This document shows, one piece after another, positions 30,076 to 38,659 of a DNA stretch of 64,000 nt (position 1 is its first letter; each line of letters begins with the position of its first letter). A program made the position numbers and the translations under genes. Source of the DNA: Noviherbaspirillum soli (GTDB taxonomy: Bacteria; Pseudomonadota; Gammaproteobacteria; Burkholderiales; Burkholderiaceae_D); the NCBI RefSeq assembly GCF_015352955.1, contig NZ_JACYOX010000036.1, positions 1-64,000 on the forward strand. The letters are read 5' to 3'. The notes beneath the pieces were generated by a model. It saw only the letters and a program-made list of their open reading frames with translations, did no database searches and had not been told where the DNA came from.

Positions 30076-31472
30076 CAGGCAAACACTCCCGGCTCACGCG
30101 CCGCTGCCAAGCCCTGCCGCGCCAGCAGCCGCGCCGCCGCCAGGCACAGGTCTTCCCGCCATGGCGGGGCGATCAGCTGCACGCCGATCGGCAGGCCGGG
30201 CTCGCCGCCGGCCGGCCAGACCGGCACGGTGCAGACCGGCAGGCCGATGCAGGAGATCGGCTGGGTCAGCAGGCCCATGCTGGCGCGCAGCGGCAAGGCG
30301 CGGCCGCCGATCTCCAGGGTGGAAGCGCCGGCCACGCTGGCCTGCACCGGGGTGGCCGGCGCGATCAGCAAATCAAGGCCGGCATTGGCAAACAGCGCCA
30401 TCACTTCCTCATGGGCGCGGCGACGCACCCGCTGCGCCTGCGCCAGCCAGGCCGACGGCATCAGCGAGCCGGCGATCAGGCGGTCGCGCGACAGCGGTTC
30501 GTAGTCCTCGTACTGGCGCATCAGGCGGGCGCGATGCAGCGCGCCACCCTCGGAACCGGTGATCAGGAATGCCGCCGACCGCGCCGCTTCCGCGCCCTGC
30601 CATTCCACGCTGCGCGCCGTCCCCAGCGCGGCGGCAACCAGCCGCGCCGCTTCCCGCGCCGCATCTCCGGCCTGGCGCTCGAACCAGCCAGCCAGCACCG
30701 CCACACGTTCGCCACGGATCACGGGCGCGGCATACCCGACCGGCTCGGCGGCGCGCGGCGCGCAGGCCGGATCGCTTGCGTCCGGGCCCTGCAGCGCATC
30801 GTAGACCGCCGCCAGGTCATCGACATCGGCCGCGAACGGCCCCAGGTGATCCAGGCTGTGCACGAAGGGAAAGCTGCCGGTGCGCGGCAGCCGGCCGAAG
30901 GTGGGTTTCAGGCCAAAGATGCCGCACAGCGAGGACGGCACGCGGATCGAGCCGTTGGTATCCGAGCCCAGCGCCAGCGGCACCAGGCCGCCGGCCACCG
31001 CCGCCGCCGAGCCGCCGGAAGAGCCGCCGGCGATGCGGCTGGCGTCATGCGGATTGCGCGTCACGCCATAGTGGCTGTTCTCGGTGGTGAAACCGTAGGC
31101 ATGCTCGTCCATATTCAGCGCGCCCACCAGCACCGCGCCGGCGGCGCGCATGCGGCGCACCAGTTCGGCGTCGGCGGCGGCCGGCGGATTGGACCGGTTG
31201 ACCTGGCCGCCCGCCACCGTGACTTCGCCGGCGATGTCGAACAGGTTCTTGACCGCATAGGGCACGCCGGCCAGCGGCGGCAGCGGCCTGCCGGCCGCGC
31301 GCAGCGCATCGACCGCGGCCGCCTCGACCCGCGCCCGCTGCAGGCACAGGCTGGTGAAGCTGTTGAGCACCGGGTCGCGCGCGGCGATCAGGGCCTCGGT
31401 CTCGGCCAGCACGTCCAGCGCGCTGGCCTCCCCTGCCCCGATCCGCGCGGCGATGTCGAGCGCGCGCCTCAT
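30075..31472 (-). CDS. AtzE-like amidase (1-carboxybiuret hydrolase type)
   Basis: A 465-residue amidase-signature enzyme. K75 (PYAVKNLFD), S151/S152 (AGGSSGGSA) and S175 (GSDTNGSIRVPSS) form the Ser-cisSer-Lys apparatus. The Asn in DTNGS is, to my knowledge, characteristic of the AtzE branch rather than general amidases, which have DTGGS. AtzE removes the 1-amide of carboxybiuret downstream of cyanuric acid ring opening. A four-base overlap with an AtzG-like gene supports the call strongly, since AtzE works as an AtzE-AtzG complex. The substrate in this strain is inferred. Confidence 0.87.
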   Translation of the reverse strand: MRRALDIAARIGAGEASALDVLAETEALIAARDPVLNSFTSLCLQRARVEAAAVDALRAAGRPLPPLAGVPYAVKNLFDIAGEVTVAGGQVNRSNPPAAADAELVRRMRAAGAVLVGALNMDEHAYGFTTENSHYGVTRNPHDASRIAGGSSGGSAAAVAGGLVPLALGSDTNGSIRVPSSLCGIFGLKPTFGRLPRTGSFPFVHSLDHLGPFAADVDDLAAVYDALQGPDASDPACAPRAAEPVGYAAPVIRGERVAVLAGWFERQAGDAAREAARLVAAALGTARSVEWQGAEAARSAAFLITGSEGGALHRARLMRQYEDYEPLSRDRLIAGSLMPSAWLAQAQRVRRRAHEEVMALFANAGLDLLIAPATPVQASVAGASTLEIGGRALPLRASMGLLTQPISCIGLPVCTVPVWPAGGEPGLPIGVQLIAPPWREDLCLAAARLLARQGLAAAREPGVFA

Positions 31473-31648
31473 GGCAGGAACACCGGCGCCGGCTCCAGCG
31501 CAAGCGGCAGCTCGTCCTGCATCAGCACCGCGGCGATCGCGGCAATGCCCTCGAAGGCAGCGGCAACGCCGGCTTCCTGCGCCTCCCCCAGCTGATAGCC
31601 CTGCAACCGCAGGGCCTGCGCCACATAGGCGCGGATATCGTCGTCCAT
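31469..31648 (-). CDS. AtzG-like small subunit (DUF4089), 59 aa
   Basis: A 59-residue helical protein beginning MDDDIRAYVAQALRLQG and ending LALEPAPVFLP. The terminal EPAPVF motif and two amphipathic helices match AtzG/DUF4089, the small partner that pairs with AtzE much as GatC pairs with GatA. Its stop overlaps the AtzE-like start (ATGA), so equimolar expression by coupling is likely. It is easily missed because of its size. It lies between the ABC ATPase and the amidase. Confidence 0.87.
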   Translation of the reverse strand: MDDDIRAYVAQALRLQGYQLGEAQEAGVAAAFEGIAAIAAVLMQDELPLALEPAPVFLP

Positions 31649-31663
31649 GATGGCGTCCCTTTT

Positions 31664-32482
31664 TTAGCGCCGCACTTCGCGCTGGAAGATTTCCAGGCTC
31701 TTCTTCTTGGTCGCGATAAAGCCGGCGCCGGACAGGGTCTCCAGCGTGCGCGGCCTGGGGTCGTCGTACTGCAGGATCTCGGCGACGCGGGTCGGCCGCT
31801 TGGTCAGCAGCAACACCTGGTCGGCCAGGTACACCGCCTCTTCCAGGTCGTGCGACACCAGCACCATGGTGGTGCCGGTCTGCATGAACACTTCCTGCAG
31901 CTTCTCGCGGATGAACAGTGTCATCTCGAAGTCCAGCGCCGAGAACGGCTCGTCGAGGAACAGCACTTCCGGCCGCGGCGCCAGCGCCCGCATGATGGAG
32001 GCGGTCTGCTGCTGGCCGCCGGACAGCTCGTAGGGATAGCGGCGCAGGTCGAACTTCACGTCGAAGGAGGCAACCAGTTCTTCCATGCGCCGGTTGATCT
32101 CGGCCGGCGACTTGCCTTCCAGCTTCAGCGGATAGGCGATGTTGTCGATGGTGCGCAGCCAGGGCAGCATCGCCTCGCGATAGTTCTGGAACACGTAGCC
32201 GACCTTGGTATCGGCCAGCGACTTGCCGTCGAACAGGATCTGGCCGGCGTCGACCGGGATCAGGCCGGCGATCATGTTGATCAGCGTGCTCTTGCCGCAG
32301 CCGTTGGGGCCGAACACCGAGACGATGCGGCCCTTCGGTATGTCGAGGTCGAAGTCCTCGTACAGCGGCCAGCCGGCGAAGTACTTGGTCAGGCCGCGTA
32401 TCGTGATGTGGGTGCCGGCCGGGCCGGGCGCAAAGCGCGGCGCGGGCGGTTCAAGTTCAGCCAGCATGGTGGCAGGTCGCAT
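31664..32482 (-). CDS. ABC transporter ATPase, SsuB/TauB/NrtD type
   Basis: A 272-residue nucleotide-binding subunit. Walker A GPNGCGKST is at 58-66, signature LSGGQ at 152-156, Walker B LFLDEP at 173-178, and the H-loop is VSHDLEEA. This branch serves nitrate, sulfonate, taurine and pyrimidine-type uptake. It is four bases from the permease and just upstream of atzG/atzE-like genes, so it probably imports their substrate. Confidence 0.93.
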   Translation of the reverse strand: MRPATMLAELEPPAPRFAPGPAGTHITIRGLTKYFAGWPLYEDFDLDIPKGRIVSVFGPNGCGKSTLINMIAGLIPVDAGQILFDGKSLADTKVGYVFQNYREAMLPWLRTIDNIAYPLKLEGKSPAEINRRMEELVASFDVKFDLRRYPYELSGGQQQTASIMRALAPRPEVLFLDEPFSALDFEMTLFIREKLQEVFMQTGTTMVLVSHDLEEAVYLADQVLLLTKRPTRVAEILQYDDPRPRTLETLSGAGFIATKKKSLEIFQREVRR

Positions 32483-32485
32483 TGC

Positions 32486-33316
32486 TTATCTCCCGTTCCA
32501 GTGAATGATGCGGCGCTCGATCAGCAGGAACAGCACATTGAGCGCATAGCCCAGCGCGCCGGCCGCAAGGATGGCCGCGTACATGCTCTTGACGTTCAGC
32601 ACCTGCTGCGCATCGATGATGCGGTGGCCGATGCCGTTTTCCGAGCCGATGAACATCTCGGCGACGATCACGATCACCAGCGCCATCGACACCGCCGAGC
32701 GCAGGCCGACGAAGCTCGACTGCAGGCTTTCCCAGACCAGCACGTCGCGGAAGATCTGCCAGCGCGTCGCGCCCATCACCCGCACCGCCATCACCCGCTG
32801 CTTCCTGGCATTCATCACGCCATAGGCGCTGTTGAAGATCACGATCAGCAGCGCGCCGAAGGCGGCGATGGCGACCTTGTTGATGTCGGACACGCCGAAG
32901 ATCAGCAGGAACAGCGGGATCAGCGCCGACGACGGCGTGGAGCGGAAGAAGTCGATCAGGAACTCGATGCTGCGATAGACATTCTCGTTGCTGCCCAACA
33001 GCACGCCCAGCGGCACGCCGACCACGGCGGCGATCAGGAAGGCCTGCAGCGTGCGGCCGAAGGTGACGGCGAAGTCGGTCAGCAGCGCTCCGCCTGCCAT
33101 GCCGGTGACCAGCGCTTCCAGCGTGGCCGCGGGACTGGGCAGCAGGATGGCCTTGATCAGGCCGAAGCGCACCACCAGGTCCCAGACGATGAACAGCACC
33201 AGCGGGCCGATGAAGGGCAGCGCCTTCTTCCATGCCGGCGGCGCCGGCGCTTTTGCGGCTGCGGCATTGGCCGGCGGCGCCCAGGGTGCGGCCGGGTTGA
33301 CTGCGGTCTTGTTCAT
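32486..33316 (-). CDS. ABC transporter permease, SsuC type
   Basis: A 276-residue inner-membrane subunit with about six hydrophobic segments after a Pro/Ala-rich cytosolic N terminus. The EAA-type loop VMGATRWQIFRDVLVWESLQ contacts the ATPase. It sits between the binding protein and the ATPase with three-base gaps, forming a tight operon. Confidence 0.92.
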   Translation of the reverse strand: MNKTAVNPAAPWAPPANAAAAKAPAPPAWKKALPFIGPLVLFIVWDLVVRFGLIKAILLPSPAATLEALVTGMAGGALLTDFAVTFGRTLQAFLIAAVVGVPLGVLLGSNENVYRSIEFLIDFFRSTPSSALIPLFLLIFGVSDINKVAIAAFGALLIVIFNSAYGVMNARKQRVMAVRVMGATRWQIFRDVLVWESLQSSFVGLRSAVSMALVIVIVAEMFIGSENGIGHRIIDAQQVLNVKSMYAAILAAGALGYALNVLFLLIERRIIHWNGR

Positions 33317-33319
33317 GGC

Positions 33320-34363
33320 TTATCCCTTGTAGAGCAGCGAGTCCACCATCACCCGCTTCTGGAAGATGCCCTTGTCGGCGAACAGGTCGTAGAACTTCTG
33401 GAAGTGGGCCACGTCGCTGGGCTTGAATTCGTTGTAGAACATGTAGTCCGACATCGGCACCTCGGCCGTCAGCGCGCCCTCGATCGCGGTATAGCCTTTC
33501 AGGTAAGGCCGTGCCGCGTCCGGCGACTTGCGCACCAGGTCCACGCCGCGCAGGTAGGCGGCCATGTACTTCTTCGCCGCCTCGGGATGCTGGCGCAGGA
33601 ATTCCGAGGTCAGGCTGGCCGCACCGCCATGCCAGGGCGCCATCGCATCGCCCAGGATGTACCTGGCCACCACGCCGGTTTCCAGCGTGCGGGTAGCGCC
33701 GTTCAGGCGGCCGACGGTGCCGGTCGGCTCCAGCGTATAGACCGCATCCACCTGCCCGGCCGCCAGCGCCGCCACATGCTGGCCGATCGGCAGCTCGACC
33801 ACAGTGACGCCGGTGGCGCCGCCGCGTTCCAGCATCACCTTGGCCAGCGTGATGTTCTGCACGCCCGGCCCGCAGCCGATGCGCTTGCCCTTGAGCTCGG
33901 CGATGCTCCTGACCGCACTGTCCTTGGGCACGACGAATTCATCGAGCACGAATTTGGCGTTGGTGGGATTGGTGCAAAAGATCTTGAACAGGCCAGGCTG
34001 CGCGATCTCGCCGATGGCCAGCACGGCCGACGCGGTGCCATTGCTGCTGCCTTCGGCGCGGCCGGCCAGCATCGCCTCCATCACCTGCTGCGCGCTGGCG
34101 AACTTCTGCGCCTCCACATCCAGGCCGGCCTCCTTGAAATAGCCCTTCTCCACCGCGGCGAAGAACGGCAGGCCCGACGCGACGGGCCAGTAGCCGATTC
34201 GTATCTTCGGCGAGGCCTGCGCCCGCACGATGGCAGGCGCGCCAAACGCCGCCAGCGCCCCGCCGGCAAGCGCCGCGCGCAGCACGCGGCGGCGGCGTGG
34301 CGATTGCGGTGCGGTGTGCTCGGATGAAGTGGCGATGGCGGATGCGGGGCTGATGTCTTTCAT
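33320..34363 (-). CDS. ABC transporter substrate-binding protein, SsuA/NrtA/THI5-like, Tat signal
   Basis: A 347-residue periplasmic binding protein. The N terminus has a twin-arginine motif (RRRRVL at 23-28), a hydrophobic stretch and a likely cleavage near residue 48 (IVRAQA). The mature part begins KIRIGYWPVASGLPFFAAVEKGYFKEAGLDV, typical of SsuA/NMT1-type proteins. It is first in the transporter operon that leads into the AtzG/AtzE-like genes. The ligand is unknown; context suggests a small amide or ureide. Confidence 0.9.
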   Translation of the reverse strand: MKDISPASAIATSSEHTAPQSPRRRRVLRAALAGGALAAFGAPAIVRAQASPKIRIGYWPVASGLPFFAAVEKGYFKEAGLDVEAQKFASAQQVMEAMLAGRAEGSSNGTASAVLAIGEIAQPGLFKIFCTNPTNAKFVLDEFVVPKDSAVRSIAELKGKRIGCGPGVQNITLAKVMLERGGATGVTVVELPIGQHVAALAAGQVDAVYTLEPTGTVGRLNGATRTLETGVVARYILGDAMAPWHGGAASLTSEFLRQHPEAAKKYMAAYLRGVDLVRKSPDAARPYLKGYTAIEGALTAEVPMSDYMFYNEFKPSDVAHFQKFYDLFADKGIFQKRVMVDSLLYKG

Positions 34364-34721
34364 TGGATCTCCGGACTAGGGGTTGAACGTCAGGCCGGTC
34401 TTCGATGGTGCACCGGTCTGTATACAGGCTGGTGTACATGCAGCTTGCGTGCCAGCCTGTTTTGGTGCGGGGAGCGGTTTGTAGCGGCTGGCGCTTTCTA
34501 ATAGAGGTCGATGGCGCTGCTGACCAAGTTTCATGGGGCTTGCGTCAAAACGTTTCGATTGAAACCAACCCGTTCAGCAAGCTACACAGATACCGCGATG
34601 CCGTCGGGCCATCAGAGATGCCCAATGGACCGGCATTAGCAAGTGCGGCAAAGCGCTCGTCTTTGCCATGCCGGAAACCCAAGCCACCGGTCTCTTCAGA
34701 CCAAATATCACGGAGCTTTAT
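34364..34721. other. Divergent upstream region of the binding protein and the double-glycine peptide
   Basis: 358 bp without a gene. It contains the palindrome at 34418-34427 close to the binding-protein start and an AT-richer segment from about 34490 on. Promoters for both flanking genes must lie here, but no clear -35/-10 pair stands out. Confidence 0.5.
34418..34427. promoter_or_regulatory. Candidate GntR operator, palindrome CTGTATACAG
   Basis: A perfect 10-bp palindrome 55 bases upstream of the binding-protein ATG, followed by a related GTGTACA at 34432-34438. FadR-subfamily GntR proteins often bind short palindromes of this kind, and a GntR gene is in the same operon. The link is inference. 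Confidence 0.45.
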
Positions 34722-34946
34722 ATGAACACGAAAGCATTTCCCGAAAAAGCCGCATCGAATACCGTCAGCAGCGAAGGGCCGATAAGCACCGATGCGCTGG
34801 CTAACGTTGTGGGCGGGGGCGAAACACTGGATGTGCCTATGGCTGAATTGTCGGAAGAAACAGGTGACGTCGAACAATCATCCTTGACGCCACCGTTAGA
34901 TGAAGTGGAACAAATGATAAAACGGGATCGAAGACAAAATGAATGA
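34722..34946 (+). CDS. 74-residue peptide with double-glycine leader-like motif
   Basis: I do not recognise the full peptide. It starts MNTKAFPEKA and contains ISTDALANVVGGGETL (residues 27-42), which closely resembles the double-glycine cleavage region of bacteriocin and RiPP leader peptides (LSxxxLxxVxGG). The remaining C-terminal part of about 36 residues is acidic and hydrophilic (ELSEETGDVEQ, DEVEQMIKRDRRQNE), unlike a membrane-active bacteriocin. GGAG stands six bases before the ATG. Base composition is lower in GC than the neighbours. No peptidase-containing ABC exporter or modifying enzyme is adjacent. It sits between two unrelated transporter operons and before a REP element, suggesting acquired DNA. 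Confidence 0.68.
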   Translation: MNTKAFPEKAASNTVSSEGPISTDALANVVGGGETLDVPMAELSEETGDVEQSSLTPPLDEVEQMIKRDRRQNE

Positions 34947-34996
34947 CACGCTTGGCTCGCAGGGCTCATGTCAACGGCCTGCCTTGATCGGCCAAT

Positions 34997-35027
34997 GGTG
35001 CAATGCCCCTTCGGGGTATTGCACCCT
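34997..35027 (+). repeat. Single REP-like palindrome
   Basis: GGTGCAATGCCCC/TTC/GGGGTATTGCACC, with an extended stem, downstream of the double-glycine peptide and convergent with the BMP permease gene. Same family as at 8299-8760; could act as a bidirectional transcript end. Confidence 0.9.
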
Positions 35028-35091
35028 GCCGCCGCGACTATCGCAGGCGTGATCAAAGGGAAGTCGGCCTTGACGACTGCTGTTGCTACGC

Positions 35092-36012
35092 TCACCCCCG
35101 CTGGTAAGCCTCCCCCAGATGCCCCGGCGCAGTCTGCCTCCCGATCACCCCCGCCACCGCCAGCAGGGCCAGCAGATACGGCAGCATGATCAGCAGCGCG
35201 CTCGGCACCTGCACGCCCACCGTCGGCAGGAAGAACTGCAGCGCCGTCGCCGCGCCGAACAGCAGGCAGGCCAGCAGCATGCGGCCCAGCTTCCAGTTGC
35301 CGAAGATGATGGCGGCAATCGCAAGATAACCGCTGCCGCTGGTCATGCCCTCCGTGAAGGTGTGGATGTCGCCAATCGAAATGAAGCAGCCGGCAATGGC
35401 CGCCATCACCCCGGAGAACATCACCGCGCCATACCGCAGCCCGTTCACCGACAGGCCCGACTTGTCGACCGCGCGCGGCGAAGCGCCGGCGGCGTGCAGC
35501 GCCAGGCCAAGCGCGGTCTGGCGCATCAGGAAGGCGGTGGCGGCGATGATCACCAGGCCCAGGTAGAACAGCCAGACCTGCTCGAACACCACCTGCCCCA
35601 CGACCGGGATGTCGCGCAGCAGCGGCGGCGCCCATTTGTCCAGGCCCGGAATCGCCGCGCTGGAGCGGCTGCCGAAGAGTTCGCGGTAGGCCAGCGTGGT
35701 GCCGCCCAGCGCCAGGATGTTGATGCCGATGCCGGTCACGATCTGGTTGGCGCGCAGCGTGATCGACAGGTAGGCCTGCAGCAGCGCCACCGGCAGCACC
35801 GCGAGGATGCCCAGCGCCAGTCCGATCAGCGGGTCGCCGGTGGCCCAGGAGCCCACCGCGCCGGCAAAGGCGCCGGTCAGCATCATGCCTTCCAGGCTCA
35901 TGTTGAGCACGCCGGCGCGCTGGCTGACCAGTTCGCCGGTCGCGCCCAGCAGCAGGGGCGTGGCGAAGCGGATCGCCGAGCCGATGAATACCGCTGACAG
36001 TTCAAGACTCAT
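35092..36012 (-). CDS. ABC transporter permease, BMP/nucleoside type (second permease)
   Basis: A 306-residue inner-membrane protein of the RbsC/NupQ-like type, with eight or more hydrophobic segments. The family pattern TPLLLGATGELVSQRAGVLNMSLEGMM appears near the N terminus. The start ATG at 36012 overlaps the stop of the upstream permease by four bases. This permease is the partner of the one at 36009-37076. Confidence 0.92.
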   Translation of the reverse strand: MSLELSAVFIGSAIRFATPLLLGATGELVSQRAGVLNMSLEGMMLTGAFAGAVGSWATGDPLIGLALGILAVLPVALLQAYLSITLRANQIVTGIGINILALGGTTLAYRELFGSRSSAAIPGLDKWAPPLLRDIPVVGQVVFEQVWLFYLGLVIIAATAFLMRQTALGLALHAAGASPRAVDKSGLSVNGLRYGAVMFSGVMAAIAGCFISIGDIHTFTEGMTSGSGYLAIAAIIFGNWKLGRMLLACLLFGAATALQFFLPTVGVQVPSALLIMLPYLLALLAVAGVIGRQTAPGHLGEAYQRG

Positions 36013-37076
36013 TTGGCCGCTCCATGCCGGTCCATCCACAAGGCTGCGCCGGCCACGGCGAGGATGATCATGCCCTGCACCACCTGCACCAGGGCCGACG
36101 GCACCGAGGCAGCCATCTCCATGTTGATGCCGCCCGAGCGCAGGAAGCCGAACAGCAGCGCGCCGGCGAACACGCCCGGCAGCGAGCCGCGCGCCAGGAG
36201 GCCCACCACCAGGCCGTCGAATCCATAGCCGGAGGAGAAGCCGCTCTTCAATGCATACTGGTCGCCCTGCAGCATGATGGCGCCGGCCAGGCCGCCGAGC
36301 GCGCCGGCAAGCGTCATGGCCAGCACCACGGTGCGCGCAATGGGCATGCCGGCCTGGCGCGATGCCAGCGCATTCATGCCCACTGCCCGCAGGTGCAGGC
36401 CGAACAGGCTGCGCGCCAGCAGCCAGGCCGTGCCCAGGCCCAGCAGCACGGTCAACGGCAGGCCGATGTTGATCGGCATCGATTCGTCGCCCAGGAAGAA
36501 CGGCAGCTTGGTCGCCGCCGGGATTTCCAGCGATTCGGGCAGCGTGCCGGAATTGCTCATCGGCTGGCGCAGCAGCTGCTCCGACTGCACCGACCAGTAC
36601 AGCAGCCATACACCAATGAAGGACAGCATCAGCGTGCTGATGACTTCATTGGTGCCGGCGCGCGCCTTGAGCAGGCCGGGCAATGCGCCCCACGCGGCGC
36701 CGGCCAGCGCGCCGGCCAGCAGCGGCAGGCCGAAGGCCAGGCCGAGCGGCAGGCCCTGCACGCCGCCGTACAGGCTGACGGCGGTGGCGGCAATGGCGCC
36801 GATTGCGATCTGCCCTTCGCCGCCGACGTTGGTCAGGCGCGCCCGGTCGGCCAGCACGAAGCCGGTGCCGACCAGCGCGAAGATCACCGCGCGGTTGACC
36901 GATGCGCCGATCGCATAGGGCGAGCCCCAGGCGCCGTCGGCAAAGGCTTCCAGCGCCTCGCCAACGGGCACGCCGGTCAATGCCACCAGCAGGATACCGA
37001 CCGCCATGGCCAGCAGCACCGCCGCCACCGGCAGCGCCCGCGCGGGCGTGAAGTTCAGGGAAGGTGCATCAGTCAT
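36009..37076 (-). CDS. ABC transporter permease, BMP/nucleoside type (first permease)
   Basis: A 355-residue permease with about nine hydrophobic segments. RARLTNVGGEGQIAIGAIAATA is the typical YufP-type motif, and GGLAGAIMLQGDQYALKSGFSSGYGFDGLVVGLLARG is conserved further on. It overlaps the ATPase gene by eight bases and the second permease by four, so the operon is translationally coupled throughout. Confidence 0.92.
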   Translation of the reverse strand: MTDAPSLNFTPARALPVAAVLLAMAVGILLVALTGVPVGEALEAFADGAWGSPYAIGASVNRAVIFALVGTGFVLADRARLTNVGGEGQIAIGAIAATAVSLYGGVQGLPLGLAFGLPLLAGALAGAAWGALPGLLKARAGTNEVISTLMLSFIGVWLLYWSVQSEQLLRQPMSNSGTLPESLEIPAATKLPFFLGDESMPINIGLPLTVLLGLGTAWLLARSLFGLHLRAVGMNALASRQAGMPIARTVVLAMTLAGALGGLAGAIMLQGDQYALKSGFSSGYGFDGLVVGLLARGSLPGVFAGALLFGFLRSGGINMEMAASVPSALVQVVQGMIILAVAGAALWMDRHGAAK

Positions 37077-38655
37077 GGGATTGTCCCGCCATCATGGCGC
37101 CGATGCGCGCGCGCTGCTCCGGGCCGGCCGGGCAGACGCCCATGATGCGGCCGCGGTACAGCACCACGATGCGGTCGGCCACGGCCAGCAGGTCATCGAG
37201 TTCGGAGGAAATGAGAAGCACCGCCACGCCACGGTCGCGGGCGGCGCGGATATGGTTGTAGACCGCCTCGACCGCACCCACGTCCAGGCCGCGCGTGGGC
37301 TGGGCCGCGATCAGCAGCGCGAGATTGTCCTGCGTCAGTTCGCGCGCCAGCACCGCCTTCTGCTGGTTGCCGCCGGACAGGCCGCCGAAGGTCACGTCCT
37401 CGCTGGCGGCGCGCACGTCGAAGCGCTGCATCAGGCCGCGGGCGGCGGCGCGCATGGCGCTGCGGTCCAGCATGCCGCGCCGGGTGAACTTGTGCAGCTG
37501 GTTGAGGAAGATGTTTTCCGCCACCGACAGCCCGGTGACGCAGCCCACCGCATGCCGGTCTTCCGGCACGACGCCCACGCCGGCGCGGGTGATCTCCTGC
37601 GGCGCGCTGCCCGTGAGCGGCTTGCCGTTGACGAAGAAGCGGCCGGCGGCCGGCTTCGTCATGCCCGACAGCGCCGCCGCCAGCTCGCTCTGGCCATTGC
37701 CCTCGACCCCGGCGATGCCGACGATCTCGTGGCGGTTGACGATCAGCGTGACGTTGTCCAGCCGCAGCGCGCCATGCGCGTCCTTGACCGTCAGGCCATC
37801 GACCTGCAGCACTTCGTCGCGCACGTCGCTGGAAAGCGCGCGGCGCGGCGCGGCGGGCGCGGCCGGCACTGCGGACGCATTCGGGTCGCGCGCGATCATG
37901 GCCGCCACCAGGCGGTCGATGTCATTGGCCGGCGCGGTCGACGACGCCACCGTGCGGCCGCCGCGCAGCACCGTGACGCGGTCGGCCACCTGGCGGATCT
38001 CGGCCAGCTTGTGGGTCACCAGCACCACGCCGCAGCCGCTGTCGGCCACCTTGCGGCACACCTTCAGCAGCGCCGCGATCTCGTCGGGCAGCAGCACCGC
38101 GGTCGGCTCGTCCAGCACCAGCAGGCGTGGCTCGCGCATCAGGCACTTGATGATTTCCACCCGCTGCCGCTCGCCCACCGACAGGTCGGCGATCAGCGCA
38201 TCCGGGTCCAGTTCGAGGCCGTACTGCGCTGCCAGCGCGCGGATGCGGGCACTGGCTTCGCGGCGCTTCAGCAGGCCCCTGCTCTGGCCCAGCAGCAGGT
38301 TGTCGGCCACGCTGGCGTCTTCCACCAGGCTGAAGTGCTGGTGCACCATCGCGATGCCGCGCGCCAGCGCATCGGCCGGGCCGCGCGGCCTGTACGGCGC
38401 GCCATCCAGCAGCATCGCACCGCTGTCGGGCGCATGCACGCCGAACACCAGGTTGCACAGCGTGGACTTGCCGGCGCCGTTCTCGCCCAGCAGGCAATGG
38501 ATCTCGCCGGCGCGGATGTCGAGGCTGACCCCGTCCAGCGCGGCCATTGCGCCGAAGCGCTTGCCCACATTGTCCAGCCGCAGCCGGCCCGCCTCCAAGG
38601 AGGACGACGCAGCGGCAACGGCGACGGCAATGGCGGGTGCAAAGGCGGCATGCAT
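37069..38655 (-). CDS. ABC transporter ATPase with two cassettes, BMP/nucleoside type
   Basis: A 528-residue protein with tandem ABC domains. The first has Walker A GENGAGKST at 57-65, LSVGERQRVEI and LLVLDEPTA. The second has a degenerate Walker A (GVEGNGQSE) but a regular LSGGNQQKAV signature, the usual asymmetry of RbsA/YufO-type ATPases. It energises the two permeases downstream; the binding-protein gene ends four bases upstream. Confidence 0.94.
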   Translation of the reverse strand: MHAAFAPAIAVAVAAASSSLEAGRLRLDNVGKRFGAMAALDGVSLDIRAGEIHCLLGENGAGKSTLCNLVFGVHAPDSGAMLLDGAPYRPRGPADALARGIAMVHQHFSLVEDASVADNLLLGQSRGLLKRREASARIRALAAQYGLELDPDALIADLSVGERQRVEIIKCLMREPRLLVLDEPTAVLLPDEIAALLKVCRKVADSGCGVVLVTHKLAEIRQVADRVTVLRGGRTVASSTAPANDIDRLVAAMIARDPNASAVPAAPAAPRRALSSDVRDEVLQVDGLTVKDAHGALRLDNVTLIVNRHEIVGIAGVEGNGQSELAAALSGMTKPAAGRFFVNGKPLTGSAPQEITRAGVGVVPEDRHAVGCVTGLSVAENIFLNQLHKFTRRGMLDRSAMRAAARGLMQRFDVRAASEDVTFGGLSGGNQQKAVLARELTQDNLALLIAAQPTRGLDVGAVEAVYNHIRAARDRGVAVLLISSELDDLLAVADRIVVLYRGRIMGVCPAGPEQRARIGAMMAGQSHD

Positions 38656-38659
38656 CGCG

